Assembly: GCA_030386875.1 (NCBI GenBank)
Contig: CM059557.1
Coordinates: forward strand, 59,102,514-59,166,513
Source: Morinoia aosen
Lineage: Eukaryota; Arthropoda; Malacostraca; Amphipoda; Talitridae
Length of the DNA stretch: 64,000 bases
Direction of reading: 5' to 3'
Positions 31,597 through 42,275 of this stretch are shown here, piece after piece. The notes under the pieces were generated by a model. That model saw only the letters and a list, made by a program, of their open reading frames with translations. It did not search any database and was not told the origin of the DNA. A program made the translations under genes and the position numbers. The stretch's first letter is position 1. Every line of letters begins with the position of its first letter.

Positions 31597-33200
31597 ATGA
31601 CTTGAAGCGAGCTATTCTATTTTTTTTCTGTCCTTTAATGGTACTCATCAGGATTTATGGGTGTGCTGTGGAAAGACTGAGAAGACTAATGCTTTTTAGG
31701 CGCTCATTATATGCGAGCAAAGTTTTATATATTAGTGGTAGAACATTAATCGTAGATAGCAAGTTTGAAAAAATTCAGCTTCCACTGCTTAATATACTTG
31801 AAATATGTACTATGTGATAAATTGTATACGAAGTACCATCAGTACGTTTGCCTGTCGGGTAAAGTAAAAGAGCCGCTAATGGGCACAGCATTAAATGCGA
31901 AGTTTCAGGACGTGAAATGCGGCAGTTAATTTCCACATCTGCATTCCTACTCAGTCTATCACTACATGTAGGCTGCAAATAATGCTTCTGTATCAATAAA
32001 TCCAGCAAGTGCCTAACAATTGAGCATGAGAATACTCGGTTCATAGGAAATTAGTACTTCGGTACGGTCAAGCCACGCGTGAGTGCGCCAGTGATCCGTA
32101 TTTAAACGGCAATATATTTAGCGAAGAAGACTGTTAAATTAGGCTCTAAGGATAAAAGTTGAGAAAAGTTTACCTTTGCTATCAGAGTGATTGCCTTGTG
32201 AAGCTCTGCAAATAGTTTCCTTCGGTACTGCAGTCATCGCAGCGAATGCGTTATTCAGTACCAACCGTCTGCGGCCTTCCACGTAAAAATGTAGTCTTCA
32301 GGTATTACAAAGAACAACATCTTTAGAATAAAGGTTTTGAAGAAGCGATCAAGGGCAAGTAACCATGTACAGTAATTAGAAGAGGTGGTATGGAAACGAT
32401 CACCCCAGAATTCTCAAACTTTGTAGACAAGAGAGTTCATCCCAGACAAACTTTATCGTATAGGGTATTTATTCGAAGTTCTTCCTAGGGTTACCGGCAT
32501 AACGCTGGTTCGCTCCGAACAGAAGCAGGGGAAGTACTTCAGCTGAATTAATTAGCTAAGCAATTCGATTTCGGGAGGATCCGAGATGAGATTTTTTTCA
32601 GTCAATTCATGAATAATTTCAGTTTTCTGATATTAATTTCTAGGTGTAATAAAAACCCGAGTAGCAAATTTAAATCGTATGTTCAATATTTTGAACGACT
32701 TTTTCTCATTTGCTAATTAATTTTTTATTGGCATCCAAATGTTCCTGAATTTCAATGTTTCAATAAAAAAATTGGAATGTATTCTTTCACTTGTATTCAG
32801 TAAATTTTCTGCCAGGATGATCATTGTATGAAGACCTAAAGAGATGAAAATCAGTCTTGGGAAAGGTCGGGGAATATGGTGAATAGGGGTAATGCAGACT
32901 AGCTGAGTTATGAAAGTTTTCTTTAGTCACTTTTGCAGCCAGTGGTCTAGCGTTATCATGCAGTAAGGCCGTTTTTCAGTAGAGATGTGCTAGACTCTCA
33001 GATTTTCATCCACGCACTGCAATTGGTAGTATCGAGTTCTTTCGCTACATCGTGATCGCTTTGACGATAATCATTCGCATCTTAACATTCTTAAAGCATC
33101 TTCGTCTATGAGCGCCCTGGCCTAGGGTTCAGATTTCATTTTCAGCCTCCATAACCACAACAAAGGTATTTCAAATAGTAGAATGATAGTTTAGGGAACG
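31597..33200 (+). other. RpS25 3' flank and intergenic DNA
   Basis: Contains the RpS25 3' UTR and a candidate AATAAA at 31995-32000. That is far for a ribosomal protein gene; a nearer non-canonical signal may be used. Beyond ~32000 I see no gene or repeat. Confidence 0.4.
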
Positions 33201-33329
33201 GCGAGTCTATGCACACGGTGCGTTTCCACCTAAGATTCCCTGTGCATAAAAACATGTTAGAATAAAAGCTATGCAGAGAGTTGCAAGTTGAAGAAAGAAA
33301 GAGGTGCTGAAAAACGGGACTGCATGGAA

Positions 33330-33960
33330 CCGAAAAAAGATGGATAAGCTTCTACATTTTGACTTCGTCCTATGAACATTGGATATCCAGTCGAGTTTTC
33401 TGTACCAAAGGAAACCAAGAAATGTAGTACTTAGGACGGTTGGTATCATTTTTCTCTCCAGTCGTAGAGTTGGAATCGGTGTTTGTTCGCTGCCTTTCTA
33501 AAATTGAATTTTTTCCCGGGTTCTCCGGTTTATTTTTTCACGTTTCGTTTTCTTGATATCGCTACCAGTTGCCCTTCCAGAAATTTCATCCCTTCATCTC
33601 AACACGTCAGTCGGCCAGTCGTACTGATAGCCAAGGTTATGGGGAAATGGTCACTGCTAAGAACTTAAGGGAAGACTTCACATTCCACATCAGACGTAAC
33701 ACCAGAGGTCAAGGAAATAATAATAAACTCAGTTAACGACAACTTCGGTCAGTGACTATTTAGTTGTCGCTTTGGTAAACTACCAAAGTATTTTTTCACC
33801 ATCACGACTTGATATTTCCATCCAAGTTCAAACCTCAGTGCTTCCGCCAATAACCAAATTTCGTTCGTCCATGCACGGTACTCCCAATACCCTCACTTTG
33901 CTTCTCCACTCAATCCGAACCACTAGGGTTGGCGTACAGCCCAGCTAACTGAAGTCCAAA
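33330..33960 (-). pseudogene. Decayed LINE fragment (RT and endonuclease pieces)
   Basis: On the - strand, 33340-33449 reads a damaged RT segment (FLGFLWYRKLDWISN) like FLGLRWDKKLNWITH of the LINE at 34-41 kb. Positions 33580-33720 and 33860-33960 match its endonuclease region near 37510-37760. The order is colinear with that LINE, with large deletions. The fragment stops where the decayed piece at 41.07 kb resumes, so the two are probably halves of one old insertion. Confidence 0.65.
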
Positions 33961-34248
33961 TAATTGAAACATTTCGACCAGTAGAACATTCGGGGCCACG
34001 AGTTTAGTCTCACTACACAGACGAGTGCCGGAACCATGATCCCCTTGCAATGGGTTTACTCTCACAATCACCAACGTATATCACCTTTAGGCGCCCCGAG
34101 CGCAACAGACCGATGCAGACCAGAATTACCAAGAGTCGGAGAGATTAATTGCATTTGGAATTGTGGGCGGGGCAATAACTTCTAAGTTATCTTACGGGCA
34201 GTAGTTAGAGACTCCCCTGGCAGGGGTTCAAGCTACCCACCCTCACTT

Positions 34249-34324
34249 TGGCCGAGCGTCTCACCCATGCTGGAACCCCCCTCTCATCAGATCAGAGAGG
34301 GTAATATCACAGGACGCTCGGCCA
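34249..34324 (-). other. Double hairpin in LINE-A 3' UTR
   Basis: A perfect 12-bp inverted repeat, TGGCCGAGCGTC (34249-34260) against GACGCTCGGCCA (34313-34324), encloses a second perfect stem CCCTCTC (34279-34285) / GAGAGGG (34295-34301). A further short stem CCCCT-GGC-AGGGG is at 34213-34225. LINE 3' structures often serve as RT recognition sites; that role is inference here. Confidence 0.65.
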
Positions 34325-34456
34325 TTGTTCTTTAATACTTTCCATCAGAGCACTTCCATCATTCAAGTTCTCGCTATTGTTCAGGTCAACTTGGAAATCA
34401 AAGTTCAGAGATAAACCAGACTTTCATCAATTATACTCACTCATATCTGTTAAGAT

Positions 34457-37400
34457 TTACAAATTACCGAATACATTTATTTCCTTCACATATTCAAGCA
34501 CTTTGTGGATAGGTCCTCCATCCGATAGCACAATCGCCACTCTCATGCTTCCTCCAGCCACTGGTCGAAGTAATCTGTCTCTGGCCTGTTGTAGTGAAGT
34601 ACACTCTTCCAAAATGTGCTTCACCGTCAGGACTGCATCGTTACACCACCTGCATATAGGTCTCTGCCCAAGAGTTTCTGGTTCGAAGAGATAGCTGTGG
34701 GTCAACGCTGTGTGGTTTAGTCGGAGCCTATTGATGACGACTTCCTCCTGGCGGGTCAACTTGAAGATACACTTTTTCCATTTTCCAGGGCAAGTTTTGA
34801 CAGCTCTGAGGCCTCTCTCAGCTTCACGCCATTCTTTGTTCCACATTTCATATGTTCTCTTTCTTATTAGCGGGAACCAATCTTTGTAAGGGGTCAATAT
34901 AAATTCTGCGGGTCTCTGCGCTGCTGCTCTTGCAGCCTCGTCTGCACGCTCATTCTCCGCGACACCCACGTGCGCCGGGACCCAACTGATGGTAATGTTT
35001 TTGCCATCTTCTATGAGTTGATGCATTTCTAATAAGATCTTTTTTAGCAGTTCGTTATCTCCGGTATAGTTGTCAATTGCTTGTACCGAGCTCATTGAGT
35101 CACTGCAGATGACATAGTTAAGAGACGAAGTTTCCTTAATGATGTTTAGAGCGAGCTTGATTGCGTGGAGTTCAGCTGTAAATATGCTTGCTACGAGCGG
35201 TAGTGAGGCCTTCCTGACGATGTTCCCCATCACAGCCGCCGCTCCAACTCCGGTTGGCGACTTGGATCCATCGGTGTAAATTACTTTGCTGCTGTGGTAT
35301 TTACTCATAATATCGTTATGCATATGTCTTAGGATAGATGGGATAATTTCCGCCTTTCTTAAATCTGTCATTTGCTGCTCAAACTTGGGTCTGCGGAGAG
35401 TCCATGTATATGATGCAGGGGTGAAGTACGGATGGACTGGCTGGGTCGGAATGTTGTACTCCGTGATGGTCCGGCGCAGTCTTTGGATTACTGGTGCTGA
35501 GCATTTCCGGCTAGTAAAAAACAGTTCTAGGTTTGAGTTGCAGATTGAGCTGTATGCTGGGTTGATGTAGTGACATTTGAGTTTGAAATAATATCTTAGC
35601 AGCAGGTCTTTTCTTCTGAGTTCCAGTCTCGGTTCGTTACATATTACCTGTAAGTCTGTTACTGGCGTCGTCTTGAATGCTCCAGTGCTAATACGCATTG
35701 CTTCGTTCGCCACTACGTCCAGTTCCTTTAGCGCAGTTGCACTCGCCGAGCCATAGACCACACAGCCATAGTCAATTTTGGAGCGGATCAGGGAACGGTA
35801 CAGTCTCATTAGAATTTCTTGATCCGCACCCCAAGCAAAGGAAGACACGGATTTCAGTAAATTAAGGTCTTTGCTGCATTTAGCTTTTACACTTCTGATG
35901 TGGGTAATCCAGTTTAGCTTCTTATCCCAACGAAGGCCGAGGAATTTTGTGCTGTCTACAATGGGAATACTTGGTTCGTCCATCCGTAATGTTGGAATTA
36001 CCATTGGTTCATTCCCTCCATAGAATTGCATTGCAACAGTTTTCGTGGGTGAAAATCGGAATCCGTTATGTTTTGCCCACTGGTTGACTCGATCTATTGT
36101 CGACTGTATTGTTGTTTGAACTTCGTAGCTATTGTGACCAGCAAAAGCGATAAGAAGGTCGTCTACGAATAAGGAGCTGAAAACTTCACGAGGGATTCCC
36201 TTTGCTAATGAGTTAATTTTGATGGCAAACAGAGTGACACTAAGTGTGCTTCCCTGCGGTGTTCCAGTGGCCAGTTCTGTTAAGGGGGACAATTCGCCAG
36301 ACACTCTCACTCGAAATGTTCGACCCCTGAGGAACTCCTTCACAAACCTTAGTAATCTTCCTCGCATTCCTGCCGCTGCTAGGTCTCGTAATATCCCGTA
36401 CCGCCAGGTCGTGTCATAGGCCTTTTCTAAATCAAAAAATACAGCGTGGACCACTTTATTTTCCGCGAACGATCTTCTCACATAGGTGTCGAACCTCACG
36501 AGATGGTCTACAGTAGCTCGATTCTTCCTGAAACCGCACTGGATGTTAGTAAATATTTTGTTGTTTTCGAGGTATTCCATCAGTCTGCTGTTGATCATTT
36601 TTTCGTAGGTCTTGCATAGACAGCTCGTCAATGATATGGGCCTGTAGTTTTTCGGATTGCTGTGATCTTTACCAGGTTTAGGGATAGGTACAATTATGGC
36701 TTCTTTCCAACGTGGGTGCACATATTCTTTAACCCATAACTTATTGTACACGTTCAGCAGGTATTGGTGAGCATTGTCCGGCATGTTTTTGATCATCAGG
36801 TTGCTGATATCATCTGCTCCTGGTGTTGTAATTCTATTACTTTTGATGGCGGATGTAAGTTCCTGCATTGTGAAAAGTCTGTTATAGGGTTCCTCATTGC
36901 TGCTCATGAAGTTGATGGGAGTTTGTTCTGCGAGTTGCTTGTATCGTACAAATTGTTCTGAATAGTTCACGTTGCTGGATATGATTTCGAAGGTCTCTGC
37001 GAGCTTCTGTGCTATTTCCTTCGTGGTCGAATAATGATTTTCTCCTTCACTTAGCATTTTTATTTGCCTCTTGGCCCTTCCTCGAATTGTATTTATTGTT
37101 TCCCAAATATAACTACTGGGTGTGGTGGTTTTCAGAGTTGATACGAACTCTCTCCAGGTGTTCTGCTTAGCTTCCTTGAATGTCCTCGTTGCTATTGCTC
37201 TTGCCCTCTTCCACCGTATTTTGTCCTCCATTTCCCCAGTCCTCTTGTATACCCTGTAGCACTTCTCCCTCTCTCGCCAAGCTACTTTACAGTCCGCTGT
37301 CCACCATGGTTTTGCGTAGTGCCGTCTTCTCTTGTACTTAGGCACCCAATTCTCAGCTGCACTATTGAATCTTTGATAGAGTTCATCGATTGCAGCCTCT

Positions 37401-38173
37401 GGGTCCTCTGGTATTTCCACCTGGTGTACATTTTTCCATATGGTGTCTTCTCGGTACTGCTTCCAGTTACCTTTCTTGAAATTCCATGCTTCGGTCTCTA
37501 GTCGTCCATCTGCTTGCAGAACTGTACAGGTGAGCACTATAGGGAAGTGATCACTACTCAGGACCGAGGGTAGAACATTGAACTTTAGATCCGGTGTTAT
37601 GTCTGAGGATGCGAGTGTGAGGTCTATTATAGTTCCTGATACATGAGTGGGTGAATCATCATTAATGATGTTGAGGTTTTCCACTGCCAGCATGTTCCGC
37701 ATCATTCGTCCTCTCCCATCTGTTCTCTTATTCCCCCAGTCACTATGGTGAGCGTTAAAATCACCCATTATAACAACAGGTTTGGGCAATTCCCTCAAGG
37801 TGGTGAATAATTCTTCGATATTTACTTGCTCTCTGGGTGGTAAGTATATTGATGCAACAGTTATTATCTTGAATTTACTAAGGGATATTCTCGTAGCAAT
37901 TATCTGAGCCGGTGATTGTGTGTTGATCTCTTGAGTGGGTATTGATGAATGTATGTATAGTGCCACTCCCCCATGAAACCTGTGGTTGTAGTGACCTTGC
38001 TTGCAGAAACTAACATATCCTGATACTGGGGACACAAAATTATCACCGTAGAACGTTTCTTGTACAGCTATCACTGCTGGCTTGTAGGTGTCAACAAGGT
38101 TTATGAGGTCCTCCTTAGAAGACGCCATTCCTTGTAAATTCCACTGTAGGAATGTAACCTCTTGCTCTGCCAT
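34457..38173 (-). CDS. LINE-A ORF2: endonuclease, reverse transcriptase, RNase H
   Basis: 1238 residues from the ATG at 38173-38171 (protein begins MAEQEVTFLQWNLQG). The APE-type endonuclease covers residues ~5-225, with QETF, GDFNAHH and SSDHFPI blocks. RT lies mid-protein, with QCGFRKNRATVDHLVR, FFDLEKAYD, GTPQGS and FVDD at residues 669-672. RNase H has YTDGS, AELHA, SDS and the late WVPAHVGVAENERAD. A Cys/His motif C-x2-C...H...C follows (ICRWC...VKHILEEC). The protein nicks the target and copies RNA in place. No stop or frameshift. The ATG overlaps the ORF1 stop as TGATG. Confidence 0.92.
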   Translation of the reverse strand: MAEQEVTFLQWNLQGMASSKEDLINLVDTYKPAVIAVQETFYGDNFVSPVSGYVSFCKQGHYNHRFHGGVALYIHSSIPTQEINTQSPAQIIATRISLSKFKIITVASIYLPPREQVNIEELFTTLRELPKPVVIMGDFNAHHSDWGNKRTDGRGRMMRNMLAVENLNIINDDSPTHVSGTIIDLTLASSDITPDLKFNVLPSVLSSDHFPIVLTCTVLQADGRLETEAWNFKKGNWKQYREDTIWKNVHQVEIPEDPEAAIDELYQRFNSAAENWVPKYKRRRHYAKPWWTADCKVAWREREKCYRVYKRTGEMEDKIRWKRARAIATRTFKEAKQNTWREFVSTLKTTTPSSYIWETINTIRGRAKRQIKMLSEGENHYSTTKEIAQKLAETFEIISSNVNYSEQFVRYKQLAEQTPINFMSSNEEPYNRLFTMQELTSAIKSNRITTPGADDISNLMIKNMPDNAHQYLLNVYNKLWVKEYVHPRWKEAIIVPIPKPGKDHSNPKNYRPISLTSCLCKTYEKMINSRLMEYLENNKIFTNIQCGFRKNRATVDHLVRFDTYVRRSFAENKVVHAVFFDLEKAYDTTWRYGILRDLAAAGMRGRLLRFVKEFLRGRTFRVRVSGELSPLTELATGTPQGSTLSVTLFAIKINSLAKGIPREVFSSLFVDDLLIAFAGHNSYEVQTTIQSTIDRVNQWAKHNGFRFSPTKTVAMQFYGGNEPMVIPTLRMDEPSIPIVDSTKFLGLRWDKKLNWITHIRSVKAKCSKDLNLLKSVSSFAWGADQEILMRLYRSLIRSKIDYGCVVYGSASATALKELDVVANEAMRISTGAFKTTPVTDLQVICNEPRLELRRKDLLLRYYFKLKCHYINPAYSSICNSNLELFFTSRKCSAPVIQRLRRTITEYNIPTQPVHPYFTPASYTWTLRRPKFEQQMTDLRKAEIIPSILRHMHNDIMSKYHSSKVIYTDGSKSPTGVGAAAVMGNIVRKASLPLVASIFTAELHAIKLALNIIKETSSLNYVICSDSMSSVQAIDNYTGDNELLKKILLEMHQLIEDGKNITISWVPAHVGVAENERADEAARAAAQRPAEFILTPYKDWFPLIRKRTYEMWNKEWREAERGLRAVKTCPGKWKKCIFKLTRQEEVVINRLRLNHTALTHSYLFEPETLGQRPICRWCNDAVLTVKHILEECTSLQQARDRLLRPVAGGSMRVAIVLSDGGPIHKVLEYVKEINVFGNL

Positions 38174-40583
38174 CACCTCCACCTGCGCCTGATGTCCTCA
38201 GACCTCCTCCTCTCGTCTTTGCCTCTCGGAGATCTCTTCCTGAGGCTCTCCCTCGATGTTGCACGTGAGCGTTGTCTACGCGTCTCTCCCACTTTCGGAC
38301 GGTTGGCTTTTTTCAGTTCTTCTTCATATTTATCTCTATCAATTTCTTCAGCTTCTCTTATTTTTTTTGTGTATTCATCATAAATTTTCCTGGTTTCTCT
38401 CCTTCTAGATTCCCTTTCTTTTGCAGGTGATATTGCACCATGGTGCAGGCTTACAGTCGTTGTGAAAAGCCTTCCGGTCTTGGGGCTCTCACACACAACC
38501 TCTGTCATCCTCTCTATTTCATCTTCCTTCGCCGACATACTTCTATTCCTGGACTTATTTCTTGTTTCGACTCCTTCAACCTTTTTCTTGCTTTGTTGTG
38601 GCTCTGGTGTTGATTCTCGGTCATCTGATCGGTTTCTCTTTTTATTGTTTGTAATATCTTCTTTTATGGGGTTAGTGTGTGTCTTAATTGCATTAGTGAA
38701 ATTCATAGAGAAGTTCGGGTTGCGGCGGTTGAACATCAATCTGGCTTGCCCTTTTGAAACTCTTTCTTTACTCTGAATGGCCAAGATTTCCTCCTCCAGC
38801 ACTCTCTGTCTGCAATTTCTTGATCCCGTTGGATGCTCCTCACTGCAGTGGTAGCACTTGGTTTCGCTGGAAGTGCATTCGTCAATTAGATGCCCAGTCG
38901 AGCTGCACTTCGAGCACACTTGTTCTCCCTGGCAGTGTTTAATGCCGTGGCCATATTCTTGGCATTTTTTGCAGAGCATAGGTCTGGGCTTAATTTCGTA
39001 TACCTTGGTTTTAGCCTGCTCTCCAGGGACATCAATGTATTCGGGTAGCACGGGCTGCCTGAAAGACAACAGAATAGGCAGTGCCAGGTGACATCTCGGT
39101 TTAATCCAGGTTGCTCGAACCGCATCTTGAGCTCCACACATTTCCAGTAATCCTTGCTTGAATTTTTCAAAGTCACTCAGATCGTATTCATATACATAGA
39201 TAAGGCCTTTCTGCATAGCAAAATTGAGGTTCTCTTCGACAGTGATGGGCATTTGGTTTAATTGCTGCATTTGTTTCATTTTCTGGCTCTGAGCTGCGTC
39301 ACTCACTTCCACTGTAAACACTGTCTTGCTCCGCGATCTTATGGCTTTGGGTTTACTGCCGAGGTGGTCGGTGATACACTTCTCGAGTACCCATGGAGAT
39401 ATCTTTCGTCTATTAGCTTCATTCATCCTGCAATCAAAATGAGTGATGTACTTGCTAGATGGTGGGGCTCGTACAGTTTCATCCACTCCTTCCCTTATCT
39501 GTTTAGCTCTTCTTATGGTCACTTTTTCTCTCTCCACTATTTGCAACAAGCATCTTTCTTCTATTTCTCTGTCACACTGGATGCTGCCTGCTGCGTGTGG
39601 ACCTCCGCAGTGGGCATACTTCGTGTCGTCAGACGTGCAGTTCAGAGCGGAGTGGCCGACCTCAGCACACTTTCTGCACACTGCAGAGGTATTTCGGCAT
39701 CGCTTAGTGGTGTGACCATACATCTGACAAATGAAACACATCATTGGTTTGTTGTTAAACGGATATACTTTGGTGTCTTGCCTTTCACCTGGGATATAGA
39801 TGCTGTATGGTACGGTTTGGTGCTTGAACGTTATAAGAAAGGCTTGTGTTTCGGGATATCTTGGTTTAATGAAACTAGCTCTTGTAACTTCCTGCACATT
39901 GTACTGCTCCTGAAGGCCGTTTTTAAATTCGTTCATGTCGGTGATGTCAAAGTCATTGATGTATATCAAGCCAGTCGAGTAATTGAACCTGCTGTATTCT
40001 GCAGTCTGACAGGGTACATTTTCCACGTGCGTCAGGCTGACAATCTTCTTCGCTTGCTGCGCACTTCGACCATCATCATTTCAGGGCCCATGCTAAACAG
40101 CCTCTTGGGTTTTGTGCCAGTTACAGCCGCGATTTGTTGGAGAACTCCAAACGGGTTAGTTTTCCTCTTTCCTCCATGTTCAAAGGTGATGGAGAAGTAC
40201 CTGGGAAAGAACTCTTCGTCAGGTAGCACCAGAGGAACATATTTTATTTTCTCCTTTTTTTGCAGTTTTCCACACTTACGTGCTGGCTGTTCCTGCCCTG
40301 AAGATGAACCACTTCGGGCCGAAATCACCGCTCTCTCAATTTCTGTTAGATGCTTCACAATCTGGTCCACTTCATTGGTGCTCATATTTCTGCAACTCTC
40401 ATCACTCACATCACCCGCAATTGTTGCGATGGCTTTTTCAATTCTTTTCTTGATATTTCCGATGTTGTCACGTTGGTCCACCTTCGAGGCGAGGGGGTCA
40501 TCTCCAGCGTCACCTCGCTGCCGCTGCGGATCCTCCATTTCTTCCATGCTCGAAACTTGGTCACACGCATTCGAACGATTCAT
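38173..40583 (-). pseudogene. LINE-A ORF1 with one frameshift
   Basis: RNA-binding ORF1, ~800 residues, from ATG at 40583-40581; an open stretch upstream to 40634 starts with GTG. The frame breaks between about 40030 and 40065; the span is 2411 nt, so a 1-nt loss is the simplest cause. The protein is built of two copies of one module: an RRM-like half domain (NPFGVLQQI..., ISPWVLEKC...), then KGLIY(I/V)..-type fold, then three CCHC knuckles. In module 1 the third knuckle has Tyr for its first Cys (KYAHC). A charged Arg/Ser-rich tail follows. It ends in TGA overlapping the ORF2 ATG. Confidence 0.85.
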
Positions 40584-41069
40584 TATTTCAGGAGTGGGTC
40601 CCCTTGATAAATCAAGGGGGCCTCGCTTGGACACGTCTATTCTACACTCAATATTTCAAAGAAATTTAATTACACAAAACAAAAGAGAAAAGACCCAGAT
40701 GTTGGTGGGCGCCCCCCACGTTGGTTCTACCCACAGATAACAATACAATAATTAATCTTATAAACACCTTGTTATCAATTTACATATAAACTATGTAATG
40801 AGTTACAAGACTCCAAATGGGTATAGTAACGGTACCACCACGGGAAGGTGTGGGTAGGCTAGAATACTTGACAGGTGCAAGTAAACCTTATCAAATCCTT
40901 GTCTGTTTAATGTTCCCTTCACAACGCACAAATAATCAATATTCAGTTCGGCACCAGTAAACGTGGTAAAGGGAACACGTAAAATTTCCGAAAGGTTAGT
41001 CGCTTTCCTCACACATGGGTAGCTGAGTTTTGTTTATTATATCAACGTTTTATTTTATCTGAATATCTT

Positions 41070-42275
41070 ACACCGATCATCGTCCCTGGTCTATGGTATT
41101 GTTCTGCTAATCACTGCGACAGCCATTGAAATCTATCAGGATAACGGGTTTCGGCGTTGCTTTGATAGCATCAAATAATTCTTCGAAGTCTGTATTTGCT
41201 TATGGTGACAGGTAATACTACTGAAATAGCTTAACACTGATTTAAGCATACTCATGCAGCTAAAATTTGTGACGATGTTGGATTTTAATATCTTCGGTCG
41301 GTATTAACGATTGAAGAGCTACCCTCCATGGAATCTGTGGTTGCAATGGCCTTGTTAGCAGAGACTGTTGTATCCTCGTATTGGTGACACAAGATCATTC
41401 CCAAAAAACATCACCTGGACTGCTATCACCACTGGCATGTATCTGTGAGGTTGAACAGGTTTTCTTTAGATGTAGCTTACCTTGCAAACTCCACTGGATA
41501 CACTTTATTTCCTCTTCGGCTATCACCTCCACTTGCATTTGTTGTCCTAATTATAGTGTTGACCGGATGGCCCCTCGATTTCCGACGATAATTTTCTCCC
41601 GAATGTCCACGCGACTGCTGTCTTTCTTGATGTCACTCTCGCTCTAAGTTTCTTTTGTATTTAATTCTCTCCACTTCCCCCACTCTTCCTCTTTTGTATT
41701 TACGTGGTCGGTGGCCTTAAAGTTTCCAGAAAAGCTTGGGTTTTGGGAAGTCGATATTTAGTAGAGGTCGCTTTGAAGATTTCCTCATATCACTTTAACT
41801 GAAGCCCACACCAAAATTCCACAAAATCTGCAATCTCTAAATCACTGACCAAGCGCTTGCTACTGAATGATTGAATCGACCGCCGTATTCTTGCTGCCTA
41901 GCGCGGTAAACCTTCCACGCAAGTCAGGTCAACAATGCTCTCGGCTTGCGCTGCGTTCTGCACTTCCACCACCATCGTCTCGCGGCTCATGCTGAAGATC
42001 CTCTCAGGGTTTACCCCCGTCATCTCTTCAATTATATTCAGGCTTTGATGGGTTGATTGAATCAAATGGGTTGATTGTTCATATTTCTTTCCTCATTGAT
42101 GACAAGTATTTTTCGACCATCAAAGGCTGGAGGGACACTTCTTTTTTAAGGGTATTACAATTCTTTTACATTGACAATATTGGTTTCCCATTAGCCGTCT
42201 TTAAATTTTGCTCATTTCGTCAGCACTTCTTCATTCTTGACTCCCTGACTCTCCATATTTCCATCGACCATCAAA
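41070..42275 (-). pseudogene. Decayed LINE fragment (endonuclease to ORF1)
   Basis: Colinear with LINE-A on the same strand: 41070-41560 matches its endonuclease start (37.74-38.2 kb), 41640-41780 its ORF1 tail with deletions, and 41850-42050 its ORF1 near 39.98-40.16 kb. Stops and indels everywhere. It is cut by the hAT element at 42276 and continues at 44694. Confidence 0.7.

Larger units (their letters stand above)
34200..40989 (-). mobile_element. LINE-1 copy here called LINE-A (I-group non-LTR retrotransposon)
   Basis: Near full-length, ~6.8 kb, on the - strand: 5' UTR 40584-40989, ORF1 38173-40583 (one frameshift), ORF2 34457-38173 (intact), then a 3' UTR with stable hairpins. The 5' end GGAAATTTTACGTG matches the 5' end of the LINE at 58402. 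ORF2 carries APE endonuclease, RT, RNase H and a C-terminal Cys/His motif, the combination seen in I and related clades. The 3' end is not sharply defined; no tail or duplication found. 'LINE-A' is only a local label. Confidence 0.88.

Noticed and set aside
39262..40740. 492-codon open frame on the + strand
   Set aside because: Antisense to LINE-A ORF1, with no recognisable domain; open only because of the base composition of the sense strand.
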